A DNA stretch of 12,791 nucleotides from CAYQDR01 sp964416315 (GCA_964416315.1 CAYQDR010000128.1:1-12791); one strand, 5' to 3'. Shown: positions 1-6,786, counted from the stretch's first letter. The notes: generated by a model not told the origin, from the sequence alone. A program made the numbers and translations.

Positions 1-19
1 GAATCTACCTTCCGGTCCC

Positions 20-566
20 TCAGATTCCATCATTTATTGTCTTACGAGCCCTAAGTGCTTTCCCCTTCGCCCACATCGAAAAGCGGATGACGTCGCCCGT
101 TACGACGACCCGTGCTCCAGAGGGCTCGACCACCGCAAACCCCCTGGCCTTCAACCCCTCGGCGACCGCCCGGGTCACTATGGCATCCCTCGGCTTCACC
201 CGGAGGGCCTGGTCGAAGTCCTCGATCGCCCGGTCGTACGCGCCCTTCTCGACGTAGGCCCGGCCACGCAACACGAAGACCTCGGCATCCTTAGAGGTCC
301 AACCGGATGGCCTGGTCGAAGTCCTGGATCCCCCGGTCGTACTCCCCCTTCTCGACGTGGGCGAGGCCGCGGGCCGCGAAGGCCAAGGCGTAGTCGGGCT
401 GCGACACGATGGCCTGATCGAAGTGCTGGATCGCCCGATCGTACTCCCCGCCTCTGGCATGGAGGAGGCCACTGCGGAGATACGGCTGTCCAGGGGAGCA
501 GCCGGCCAGCGCCAGCAACGACAGGGCGACAAAGAGGTTCGCGGCGAGCTTGAGTCCCGCTGCCAT
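20..566 (-). pseudogene. TPR-repeat lipoprotein broken by a one-base insertion
   Basis: The first part reads as a lipoprotein. A hydrophobic signal ends in a lipobox (LALAGC, Cys at residue 23), followed by two TPR units of the type GEYDRAIQHFDQAI and GEYDRGIQDFDQAI. The frame then stops at a TAA just after AIRLDL. In the next frame the protein continues with KDAEVFVLRGRAYVEKGAYD, a third TPR, and a tail of about 45 residues to a TGA at position 20. The DNA repeats encoding the FDQA helix start at 206, 309 and 411. The spacings are 103 and 102 bases, so one extra base sits between the second and third repeats, near 291-298. I chose the ATG at 566 because it directly precedes the signal peptide and has AGAAGGGGG upstream, overlapping the end of the preceding gene. 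TPR lipoproteins usually act as protein-interaction scaffolds at the envelope. This could be a real pseudogene or an assembly error. Confidence 0.72.
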
Positions 567-571
567 ACCCT

Positions 572-985
572 TCACCCCCTTCTGGAAGGCGTCCGCGGAC
601 GCCATGTCTTCGCCCACGGAGTCATCGGAAGGACGCCGAGTGTCGCGGCGGCGGCGATGTTGTACGCGATCTCGCCCCCGGTGGGCGGCTTCGCGCTGGC
701 GCTGACGTCGATAAAGATTGTGTAGTCGGTCGAGGGTGTCGTCGTCCCCTCGGGGTCAACGGCGAAGCTCCGGAACAGTCCCGACTCCCGGGTGACGCGT
801 TCGACCGACTCGAGGAATTGCGGACTCGATAGGCGCAGGGTGGCGGTCGGCCGTGTGGCCGAGTCCAGCCGCAGAGGGTCGGCCGTTGGAAGCCGCCCCC
901 CGGGAAGGTACATCGGGGCGCAGGCAGCCGCCAGGGAACCGACGACCATGACTCCGGCAACGAGTGTCCATACGGGACGACCCAT
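572..985 (-). CDS. Small lipoprotein of unknown function, C-terminus possibly truncated
   Basis: The 137-residue reading begins with MGRPVWTLVAGVMVVGSLAA followed by ACAP, a membrane-export signal with a plausible lipobox (LAAAC). The start ATG has GAGGAGGG about six bases upstream, which fixes it against the much longer open frame. The mature part (SSPQFLESVERVTRESGLFR and DYTIFIDVSASAKPPTGGE) looks like a small periplasmic alpha/beta domain. I do not recognise the family. After ALGVLPMT-like residues (about 120 onward) the frame becomes Arg/Pro-rich and reads across the ribosome binding site of the TPR lipoprotein gene that starts six bases further on. The natural C-terminus may therefore be lost through a frameshift, or the two genes may be translationally coupled. 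Both genes encode envelope lipoproteins and probably form an operon. Confidence 0.6.
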   Translation of the reverse strand: MGRPVWTLVAGVMVVGSLAAACAPMYLPGGRLPTADPLRLDSATRPTATLRLSSPQFLESVERVTRESGLFRSFAVDPEGTTTPSTDYTIFIDVSASAKPPTGGEIAYNIAAAATLGVLPMTPWAKTWRPRTPSRRG

Positions 986-1257
986 GGCAGCCCTCCTCAC
1001 ATCGAGATTGGCCCGGAGGCGCCTTGCGCGTCGCCCGATAGACCGAGGAGACCCCCCAAGGAGGACCAGGACGTGGGAGGAACGTCGCGATCTTCTTCGG
1101 CGGACACGGGCGCACGTCACGCGACGGGTTCCGACTTGACCTCGGTGAGCTCCAGCCGAGCGACCTTGTCGCAGCCACTGAAGGCAAGCAACTGCACGCC
1201 GCGGGAAACTATGCCCGCGGCCACCCAAAACGAGCCCTACTCCAGCCCACGCCAGCC
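986..1257. other. Gene-poor spacer with a short hairpin and a 40-codon open frame
   Basis: No convincing gene lies here. The minus strand holds a short open frame (1117-1236; ending GCDKVARLELTEVKSEPVA) with protein-like composition. It has a GTG as its only plausible start, no clear ribosome binding site and no recognised match, so it may be a gene remnant. A perfect 7-bp inverted repeat (CCGCGGG/CCCGCGG with an 8-base loop) lies at 1199-1220. The strong ribosome binding site of the downstream lipoprotein gene is at 991-998. The long open frame that extends the lipoprotein upstream through this spacer is Arg-rich shadow. Confidence 0.4.
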
Positions 1258-1300
1258 AACAAAAAACCCCTCGGCAAGTCCGCAACTTCCCGAGGGGTTT
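1258..1300 (-). terminator. Intrinsic terminator of the tRNA-Asp-like cassette
   Basis: An 11-bp perfect stem (AAACCCCTCGG at 1264-1274 with CCGAGGGGTTT at 1290-1300) is extended inside by AAGT/ACTT across one mismatch, with a five-base loop. On the minus strand the stem is followed by a T run (TTTTTTGTT), the classical rho-independent arrangement. It would end transcripts coming from the truncated tRNA gene immediately upstream. On the plus strand only three T residues follow, so activity there would be weaker. Confidence 0.8.
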
Positions 1301-1312
1301 ATCTTCCGCCCG

Positions 1313-1357
1313 CCTGCTTGACAGGCCAGTGTGCTAACCAGGCTGCACCACGACCCC
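1313..1357 (-). tRNA. 5' half of tRNA-Asp(GUC); 3' half missing
   Basis: Read on the minus strand, GGGGTCGTGGTGCAGCCTGG and the bases after it match the start of a bacterial tRNA-Asp. They give the acceptor 5' strand GGGGTCG, a D-arm with GGTTAGCACA, the anticodon stem CTGGC, and the loop CTGTCAA with anticodon GTC. After the loop, GCAGG replaces the expected GCCAG. No variable loop, TTCGA T-loop, 3' acceptor strand or CCA follows. The sequence goes straight into AT-richer bases and a terminator about 13-20 bases on. A promoter-like pair of hexamers lies at the correct distance upstream. As written it cannot fold into a functional tRNA. It is a tRNA pseudogene, an assembly deletion, or a short RNA built from a tRNA half. 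Confidence 0.75.
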
Positions 1358-1366
1358 GTGCCGCTA

Positions 1367-1395
1367 AGATTAACGATTTAGCGAGCGGCGGTCAA
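1367..1395 (-). promoter_or_regulatory. Sigma-70-like promoter of the tRNA-Asp half gene
   Basis: On the minus strand TTGACC (1395-1390) is separated by exactly 17 bases from TAATCT (1372-1367). The tRNA-like sequence begins ten bases after the -10 box. The spacing and the match to TTGACA/TATAAT are good for a GC-rich genome, and the -10 lies in a local AT-rich patch. The promoter therefore seems intact although the tRNA it serves is truncated. Confidence 0.6.
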
Positions 1396-1397
1396 GC

Positions 1398-1620
1398 GCG
1401 CGAAGAGCTCATGCGCGAATGGCGCAAGTATGGCATCGCGGAGTGAGTCCACGCGTGCTGGGGAGCTCATGCCAGGCCACCGAAGCCCGCCCGACGCGGT
1501 AAGAGCGGGTCTACGAGAGCGGATTCAGGAAGCCAGAGATCGTCCCGGACAACAGCGGCATGGATAGGGCAGCTCACCACGGATCGTACCGCTCGGGGCG
1601 GACTCCCCGGGCATCCTACA
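1398..1620. other. Spacer with no convincing gene
   Basis: This stretch separates the tRNA-like cassette from the small minus-strand gene pair. On the plus strand a short in-frame run ending in REELMREWRKYGIAE and a TGA at about 1444 looks like the tail of a lost coding region, but nothing upstream supports a gene. I see no further RNA gene, no strong terminator and no repeat. Confidence 0.35.
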
Positions 1621-1818
1621 TCACTGACGGCGCTGAGCGATGAGCGCGCGGACGGCTGGGACCAGTTCGGTCGGCACCTCCATCAGCGTCTCTCCCTCAC
1701 GCTCGAGCGCGGCTTCGTCCTCGGCAACGGCTTCGTCCTCCGTCTGCGTCTCGTAGTGAGCGATGACGCGACGCACCCGCTCCTCGTCCCAACCAGGTGG
1801 GAATGCAGGCTCTCTCAT
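1621..1818 (-). CDS. Small acidic protein, possible antitoxin-like partner of the DUF4258-like gene
   Basis: The 65-residue protein begins MREPAFPPGWDEERVRRVIA and then has an acidic stretch (ETQTEDEAVAEDEAALERE), ending in MEVPTELVPAVRALIAQRR. Short proteins of this type, with a PPGWDEERVRRV start and a VP-x-ELVPAVR-L end, commonly sit beside DUF4258 genes; I recall this pairing from family knowledge and have not searched for it. Its ATG overlaps the stop codon of the upstream gene (ATGA), so the two are translationally coupled. Size, acidity and pairing fit the antitoxin half of a toxin-antitoxin-like module, in the less common toxin-first order. There is no recognisable DNA-binding domain. 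The function is an inference. Confidence 0.7.
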   Translation of the reverse strand: MREPAFPPGWDEERVRRVIAHYETQTEDEAVAEDEAALEREGETLMEVPTELVPAVRALIAQRRQ

Positions 1819-2102
1819 GAGGATCCCCTTCGGCGCAGGCGCCGCCGATAGGCAAGAAGTGGCTTGCCCTCGAGAGGATACGCCGTGATCACAAACAGGC
1901 CACCGGGTTCGGGACCAGGGACGTAAATGACCCGCAAGTGGCGGCCAGCCCCTGTGCGGCCGATCGCGCTGCGTGCGCCCTCATGTGCCGGGCGATCTTC
2001 CCCTGGATGCTCCAGCACGTCCTCGACCTCGGCTTCCGTGACCCCGTGTCGGTAGATGTGCGGTAGCCCGGTTTCCGGATCGATGTAGTAGCGAACCCGC
2101 AT
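1815..2102 (-). CDS. DUF4258-like small protein (RelE/BrnT-like toxin fold suspected)
   Basis: The 95-residue basic protein begins MRVRYYIDPETGLPHIYRHG. It contains VTEAEVEDVLEHPGEDRP, then RHLRVIYVPGPE and FVITAYPLEGKPLLAYRRR. The order of a His-containing helix, a paired strand (LRVIYV) and a second strand (LFVITAY) followed by a basic tail is the pattern of DUF4258 proteins, which are often grouped with RelE/BrnT-like toxins. I chose the ATG at 2102 because MRVRYY is the usual N-terminal strand. A GTG nine bases further upstream (2111) is also possible, and neither has a strong ribosome binding site. The gene overlaps its acidic partner by four bases and lies just downstream of the SNF2-type gene on the same strand. 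Toxin activity is not shown by the sequence. Confidence 0.7.
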   Translation of the reverse strand: MRVRYYIDPETGLPHIYRHGVTEAEVEDVLEHPGEDRPAHEGARSAIGRTGAGRHLRVIYVPGPEPGGLFVITAYPLEGKPLLAYRRRLRRRGSS

Positions 2103-2122
2103 CCACGGCACTCACTCTAGCT

Positions 2123-2141
2123 ATTGTATCCGGTATCGGAT
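2123..2141 (-). promoter_or_regulatory. Operator-like palindrome and -10 box before the DUF4258-like pair
   Basis: ATCCGGTATCGGAT at 2128-2141 is an inverted repeat (ATCCG/CGGAT around four bases). It abuts a TACAAT hexamer read on the minus strand (2128-2123), about 20 bases before the ATG. There is no recognisable -35 box at 16-18 bases. An inverted repeat overlapping the -10 edge is the usual place for autoregulation of toxin-antitoxin-like pairs. It also touches the stop codon of the helicase gene, so the small pair probably has its own promoter. Confidence 0.4.
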
Positions 2142-4573
2142 CACGCGCGCACGCTCTCCAGCAGCGCTTGCAGCGCCCCAGCCAGCCGGTCGACGACCTC
2201 CGGCTCAGGCATCCGGATCTTGAGGTAGCTCTGGCCGGTCCGCTCGTCTCGCACGCGCTCGAGGAACGGGGGCGGCGCCGTTCCGCCACCCACATCCCGC
2301 CCGGAAGGGCCGGCCGCCGCGGCGAGCCGGCTGAGAAGCTCCAGGCCGGTCCGGAGCAAGCCGGCCCAGGGGTCACCCGCCGCCGGGGGACCGGCGGCCG
2401 CCTGGGGAGCCTCGCCGTCGCCGGCGAGATCCTCGGCTTCAGGCGGGGGAGCCTCCTCCATGGCGGGCGTGGGGATCGCCGTCGTAACCCGCTCCACGCT
2501 CTCCATGAAACGCGTGAGCCGGCTGCCGCCCAGAAACACCTCGCTCGCCCCGCCGTCCAGGACGCCGGCGAAGAGCGAGCGCTTGAAGCCCAGGAGTGAC
2601 AGCATCCCTTCCTCGATCGTTCCCTTGGCGACAAAGCTCAGCACCTGGACGGGCCGGGACTGGCCGAGGCGGTGGACGCGCCCGATCCGCTGCTCGAGGA
2701 CTGCGGGGTTCCACGGCAAGTCTACGTTCACCACGACGGCCGCGTGCTGGAGGTTCAGCCCCACGCCTCCGGCGTCCGTGGACAGGAACGCGCGGCAGCG
2801 CGAGTCCTCGCGAAAGCGGTCCACCAGCGCCTTGCGCTTGGCCGTCTCCACCCCGCCGTGGAACAGCACGTGGCCCCACCGGCGCCGCTCGAGCCGACGG
2901 ACGAGGACTTCATGCATCCGCACCCACTGGCTGAAGACGACCGCCTTGGTCTGGGCCTCCTCGAAGATCTCGTCGAGCAGCGTGACCAGCTCGTCGGCCT
3001 TCACGCCGTGATCCGTGCTCTGGTCCAGGAGATAGGTGCTGTCGCACGCCATCCGCATGTTCTGGAGCGCGATCATCAGCCGCCGCTGGTCAGCCTCGGA
3101 GAGAAATCGGGAGCGGCGCCACCGCGCGACGATCCGAGCCACGACTTCGCGGTTCTCCTCGTGGTGGCGCATCTGCTCGGCCGTCATGGGGACGAAGAAC
3201 CGCTTCTCCAGGCGCCCGGGGAGCTCGTGGAGCACCTGCGCCTTCCGGCGGCGGAGCAGCACCGGCGCCAGCGTCCGGCCGACATCATCGAGGTTCCGGT
3301 AGCCGACGACCTTGTCGAACTCGTCGCGGACCTGGTGGTGTTCCAGGAAGCGGAAGGTGGGGCCGAGCCGGTGCCGGTCGACGAACTCCACGATGGACAC
3401 CAGCTCCTCGAGGCGGTTCTCCAGCGGCGTCCCGGTGAGCACGATCGCGTACGGCGAGACGATCCGCTTGACGCTGCGAGCGGTGCGCGTGCTCCAGTTC
3501 TTGATCCGCTGGGCCTCGTCGAGGATCACGAGGTCGGGAGACCACGCGCCAATCAGGTCCAGGTCGCGGTGCACCGTGTCGTAGTTCGTGATCTTGTAGA
3601 AGCTCTCGGCTCGGAAGGCCGCCGTCCGCGCGACGCGGAACCCGCCCACCACGCGCGTGGACCGGTCGACGACTCGCGCAATCTCCCGCTCCCACTGGTG
3701 CTTGAGCGATGTCGGGCAGACCACGAGGACGCGCTCGACGCCGAAGTGCCGGGCCATGATCTCGGCAGCAGCGATCGCCTCGATCGTCTTGCCCAGCCCC
3801 ATGTCGTCGGCAAGGATGCACCGCCCCGCCCGGGCGGCGAACAGCGCCGCCTCCCGCTGGTAGTCGTAGAGCGCCACGCGGAGCAGACCCCGGAGCGCCG
3901 CGCTCTGGATGCCGCGCGGAAACGCCTCGTCGACGAGTCTCGACCGCCGGGCCGTGTCCCGCACCTGGGCCACGCAGCCCAGGGCGTCCTCGTAGCAGCG
4001 CAGGCCGGGATCGAGCCGGGCCGCCCTCGCCACGAAGGCGTCAAACCGATCAAAGGCGTCATGGCACAGGACCCCGTTGGCATCGAAGTAGCGGGATGCT
4101 AGGCGCCTGACCTCGACCGGCGCGTCGCTCCCGGGCCGGAACCGCACCTCGCGCTTCGCCCCGTAGCGCAGGTACACCTCGCTAAAGGGCGGCTCCCAGC
4201 CGCGCGCGAGTGTGGCCCGCGTGACGGGTTTGCGCTCCAGGCGCCCCAGCGTGAACTCGATGTGCTTGCACGTCCCGAGCGTGTTGGTCGCGAAGTCGGG
4301 GCAGGCGCAAAAGTTGCTCCCCGCCTCGCGGCCTCGGATCGCGACGCGGTAGCTGGTGCGGCTCAGCGGATTGGTGACCTGGAATTCGGAGAAGATCGGC
4401 TGGGTGCCGATATTCTTGAGGAGGAAGCGTTGCTCGCGCCCGAACTGGCGGCGCAGCGCCGCCTGCCACGCCTCCGGCGACATCCCCTCCGGGCGTTGCA
4501 GCCGCGACAGCCTCTGGGGAAGGGCGACCCCGCTTACCAGCGCCGAGCTGCGCGGCGGGCGGCGACGGGTCAT
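2141..4573 (-). CDS. SWIM zinc finger SNF2-family ATPase (RapA/HepA-like)
   Basis: This 810-residue (from ATG 4573) superfamily 2 ATPase would use ATP to move along double-stranded DNA or remodel protein-DNA complexes in the cytoplasm. A SWIM zinc finger lies at about residues 89-104 (FCACPDF...TCKHIE, a CxC...CxH pattern). The SNF2 N-lobe has Walker A in DDMGLGKT (about 256-263), VLVVCPTSLKHQWE, a Walker B variant DEAQ (about 352-355) and LTGTPLENR (about 379-387). The C-lobe has VVFSQW, STDAGGVGLNL and QRIGRVHRLGQ (about 628-638, the arginine finger motif). A Pro/Ala-rich linker and a short C-terminal helix-rich tail follow. All motifs are intact. The start is uncertain: an ATG at 4606 or a TTG at 4705 would add 11 or 44 residues, and none has a good ribosome binding site. 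It stands alone apart from the small pair downstream. A role in transcription recycling, repair or defence cannot be decided here. Confidence 0.9.
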   Translation of the reverse strand: MTRRRPPRSSALVSGVALPQRLSRLQRPEGMSPEAWQAALRRQFGREQRFLLKNIGTQPIFSEFQVTNPLSRTSYRVAIRGREAGSNFCACPDFATNTLGTCKHIEFTLGRLERKPVTRATLARGWEPPFSEVYLRYGAKREVRFRPGSDAPVEVRRLASRYFDANGVLCHDAFDRFDAFVARAARLDPGLRCYEDALGCVAQVRDTARRSRLVDEAFPRGIQSAALRGLLRVALYDYQREAALFAARAGRCILADDMGLGKTIEAIAAAEIMARHFGVERVLVVCPTSLKHQWEREIARVVDRSTRVVGGFRVARTAAFRAESFYKITNYDTVHRDLDLIGAWSPDLVILDEAQRIKNWSTRTARSVKRIVSPYAIVLTGTPLENRLEELVSIVEFVDRHRLGPTFRFLEHHQVRDEFDKVVGYRNLDDVGRTLAPVLLRRRKAQVLHELPGRLEKRFFVPMTAEQMRHHEENREVVARIVARWRRSRFLSEADQRRLMIALQNMRMACDSTYLLDQSTDHGVKADELVTLLDEIFEEAQTKAVVFSQWVRMHEVLVRRLERRRWGHVLFHGGVETAKRKALVDRFREDSRCRAFLSTDAGGVGLNLQHAAVVVNVDLPWNPAVLEQRIGRVHRLGQSRPVQVLSFVAKGTIEEGMLSLLGFKRSLFAGVLDGGASEVFLGGSRLTRFMESVERVTTAIPTPAMEEAPPPEAEDLAGDGEAPQAAAGPPAAGDPWAGLLRTGLELLSRLAAAAGPSGRDVGGGTAPPPFLERVRDERTGQSYLKIRMPEPEVVDRLAGALQALLESVRA

Positions 4574-4807
4574 CGCGACGAGACCGGAGTGCTCATTCGT
4601 GCGCATGCTACCGACAGAACTGCCCCGCGCGCAAGGGCGCCGGGCACGTCTCTGGGCGTGGCCGGCCGGCAGCCTACTGAAGGTCGGGAACGACGACGTC
4701 GCCAACCTCCCGGAGAAATCCGCGAATCCGGGGACGAGGAGACGCGTGGAGCTGTCCGCGCGCGCAGAAACTCAATGGACTGGACAGCCGGCAGCTGACT
4801 TGAAACT

Positions 4808-4983
4808 ATGCCCGCGACCGCCTACAACATACCGATGGGGCTCCACATTCTGCACGGCGAGTTCCGGTCTTCTTGCCCGGCCAGGGTTACATGGGCGCGC
4901 TGGAGTCTTATCTGACGGCCATCGCGTACGTCACCCGCCACGAGGTGCATCTCGCGACGATCCGCGTCCTCCCACGGCGATAG
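4808..4983 (+). pseudogene. Possible small gene with a one-base frameshift
   Basis: An ATG at 4808 opens MPATAYNIPMGLHILHGE. A shift of frame near 4860 is needed to continue as VPVFLPGQGYMGALESYLTA and IAYVTRHEVHLATIRVLPRR to a TAG at 4983. Both halves have GC-rich third positions and a balanced residue composition, unlike the Arg/Pro-rich shadow frames around them. The total length (176 bases) is one base short of a multiple of three. I do not recognise the protein, see no ribosome binding site, and cannot exclude chance. Confidence 0.3.
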
Positions 4984-5005
4984 CTGACCCGAGCCGGGAC
5001 CCACC

Positions 5006-5035
5006 TTGCCGCCCGGTCCGGGCCTGGCCTATCCT
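5006..5035 (+). promoter_or_regulatory. Weak promoter candidate for the amidohydrolase gene
   Basis: TTGCCG (5006-5011) lies 18 bases before TATCCT (5030-5035), each matching the sigma-70 consensus at four of six positions. The gene's ATG is about 40 bases downstream with a strong AGGAGGG ribosome binding site in between. Such matches also occur by chance in GC-rich DNA. Confidence 0.3.
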
Positions 5036-5073
5036 GGCGCTGTCCCACCCCGCTGAGCGGCAGGAGGGTCTCC

Positions 5074-6210
5074 ATGGCATTGCGCGCGATGTCGGCCGAC
5101 AGCCACATGGACCTCATCTACCTCCCCCCGGACACCTTCACCTCGCGCATGGACCCGGCCTTCGGCGAGCGCATCCCCAGAGTCGTCGAGAAGGACGGCC
5201 GCCAGGTGTGGGTCTCGGGGGCGAGCGTCCTCGGGCCGTACGCGACGTACGGGCCGGGCGTCACCGGCGGCAAGCGCGGCCGGATCCTCGTCGAGGCCGG
5301 CTTCGCCTCGGGGAAGCAGACCCGGCCCTCGAACCCCGCCCAGCGCCGGGAGGACCAGGAGCGCGACGGCGTCGAGGCGGAGGTGATCTACGGGATCATC
5401 GGGATCTCACGGGGACTCTTCTCCAGCCAGGGCGTCGGCGATCCCGAGACGCTCGCCGCCGTCTACCGCGCCTACAACGCCTACATCGCCGACTTCAACC
5501 GCTCGATCCCCGGCCGCTTCTTCGGCCTGGGCTGCCTGCCCAACCACGACGCCCGCCTCGCCGCCGAGGAGGTCCGGCACTGCGCGGCGCTTGGCCTGAA
5601 GGGCGCCGTGTTCGTCCCCTGGGGCGCGGCGATGCCCGTGTGGCACGAGATGTGGGAGCCGCTGTGGTCGGCCGGCGAGGAGACGGGGCTGGTCGTCTCG
5701 TTCCACGTCTTCGAGGGCGGCGCGGCGACCGTCGGCTACGAGGTCAAGGGCCTCCGCCGCCCGGACGTGATCGGCTCCTGGACGGTGGTGGCGCCGATGC
5801 AGATGGACGAGATCTGCGTCTCCGTGATCCTCTCGGGCCTCTGCGAGCGCCACCCCCGCCTGCGCCTCGTGCTGGGCGAGAGCGGCATCGGGTGGCTCCC
5901 CTACGTCCTCGAGCGCCTGGACGACACGTACGAGGAGCGCCTGGCCGACGACCTCAAGCTCCCGCTGCCCCCCAGCGCCTACTTCAAGCGCCAGATCTGC
6001 GCGACCTTCCAGAAGGACTTCCACGGCGTCCGCGCGATGGCCCAGATCGCCCCGGACAACGTGATGTGGGGCTCCGACTACCCCCACCGGGACGGCACCT
6101 GGCCCTTCTCCAGGAAGGCGATCGAGGAGCAGTTTCGGGACATCCCGGAGCCGATCGCGCGGAAGATGCTCTGGGAGAACGTCCGACGCGTCTACCGGAT
6201 CGAGGGGTGA
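5074..6210 (+). CDS. Amidohydrolase-2 family metal-dependent hydrolase/decarboxylase
   Basis: The 378-residue TIM-barrel enzyme has the residues expected of the amidohydrolase-2 (ACMSD-like) family, which uses one divalent metal to hydrolyse or decarboxylate organic acids in the cytoplasm. The metal ligands appear in SADSHMD (Asp9, His11), SFHVFEGG (His211) and GESGIGWLPYVLERLDD (Glu269), with the catalytic Asp in WGSDYPHRDG (Asp335). The length is normal for the family. AGGAGGG five bases before the ATG supports this start; a second ATG at 5089 lies just before the metal site. There is no signal peptide. The TRAP transporter and a second amidohydrolase lie downstream, suggesting joint handling of an imported substrate, although the genes are not in one operon. 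The exact reaction cannot be assigned. Confidence 0.9.
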   Translation: MALRAMSADSHMDLIYLPPDTFTSRMDPAFGERIPRVVEKDGRQVWVSGASVLGPYATYGPGVTGGKRGRILVEAGFASGKQTRPSNPAQRREDQERDGVEAEVIYGIIGISRGLFSSQGVGDPETLAAVYRAYNAYIADFNRSIPGRFFGLGCLPNHDARLAAEEVRHCAALGLKGAVFVPWGAAMPVWHEMWEPLWSAGEETGLVVSFHVFEGGAATVGYEVKGLRRPDVIGSWTVVAPMQMDEICVSVILSGLCERHPRLRLVLGESGIGWLPYVLERLDDTYEERLADDLKLPLPPSAYFKRQICATFQKDFHGVRAMAQIAPDNVMWGSDYPHRDGTWPFSRKAIEEQFRDIPEPIARKMLWENVRRVYRIEG

Positions 6211-6232
6211 CGGCGCTCGCCGGAAACGCGCG

Positions 6233-6643
6233 TCAGTGCACCGCGGCAGTCGTCGCACTGCGCTGGAACGTGCTGATCGACGAGCACGGGATGAGACGGT
6301 CCTTGATGAAGCCGCTGGCTTCGAAGGTGCGGACTTCCCCGGGCGCCATGTCGGACACGGTGAGGCCGGTGGTACCGATGACCTTGCCGCTCTCGTCCAG
6401 GGCCTGCCACTGCATCTTCAGGTCCACGGTCTTGTCCGCCGTGATGTTCTGTGCGGTGCCCCGCACGTGACAGCTGTTGCTGGAGAACGGGACCAGCGTC
6501 TCGTTCTGGATCACGACGACCGTGGAGGGATCGGCGACGGGCGTCGTCGACGACGAGGAGTCGCCGCCACAGCCGGCCAGGAGAAGTGCGAGCGCCGCCG
6601 CAACCGGAGGCCCGAGCCCGCCTGAAGTCCTGGGCGTTCGCAA
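6233..6643 (-). CDS. Lipoprotein with FxLYD-like domain, unknown function
   Basis: The 136-residue frame ends in a compact domain: VVVIQNETLVPFSSNS, CHVRGTAQNITADKTVDLKM, QWQALDESGKVIGTTG and MAPGEVRTFEA. Strands of the type V-x-G-x-x-x-N followed by D-x-x-G-x-V and PGE-x-x-x-F resemble the FxLYD immunoglobulin-like fold of bacterial surface lipoproteins. The N-terminus is a lipoprotein signal (PVAAALALLLAGC), with a Ser/Thr-rich linker after the Cys. There is no ATG or GTG ahead of the signal, and the best start is a TTG at 6643, so the start is uncertain. The gene converges on the upstream amidohydrolase with 22 bases between stops. It would sit anchored in the envelope; no partner is evident. 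Confidence 0.65.
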   Translation of the reverse strand: MRTPRTSGGLGPPVAAALALLLAGCGGDSSSSTTPVADPSTVVVIQNETLVPFSSNSCHVRGTAQNITADKTVDLKMQWQALDESGKVIGTTGLTVSDMAPGEVRTFEASGFIKDRLIPCSSISTFQRSATTAAVH

Positions 6644-6786
6644 TCCCGTCGCTCTTTCGGTGGTACGCGGAAGCCGTCCGCGCCTGCAATCATAGCAGGC
6701 TGGGCGGCAATTGCCACCTCCAACGACCAGAAGCGCTTCCCCCTCGGGGCCGGAGCCATCGCACCCCCGTGTCCGCGCCGAGGGGC

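Larger units (their letters stand above)
4574..5073. other. 500-base spacer between divergent genes
   Basis: The region upstream of the SNF2-type gene and of the amidohydrolase gene contains no intact recognisable gene. It holds the possible broken small gene at 4808-4983, a 15-base sequence (4802-4816) that also occurs at 1205-1219, and a weak promoter for the amidohydrolase. The long open frame that crosses it on the plus strand is an Arg/Pro-rich shadow of the amidohydrolase frame. Confidence 0.5.

Noticed and set aside
206..445. Three similar DNA units that could suggest a repeat array
   Set aside because: The units encode successive TPR motifs 34 residues long, so they are coding repeats, not a CRISPR or intergenic array.
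2672..4102. Long plus-strand open frame opposite the SNF2-type gene
   Set aside because: The antisense translation is His/Arg/Glu-rich without motifs; the minus strand carries all helicase motifs.
4356..6470. Long plus-strand open frame across the amidohydrolase gene
   Set aside because: It is Arg/Pro-rich and overlaps the correct amidohydrolase frame, which has the ribosome binding site and metal-site motifs.
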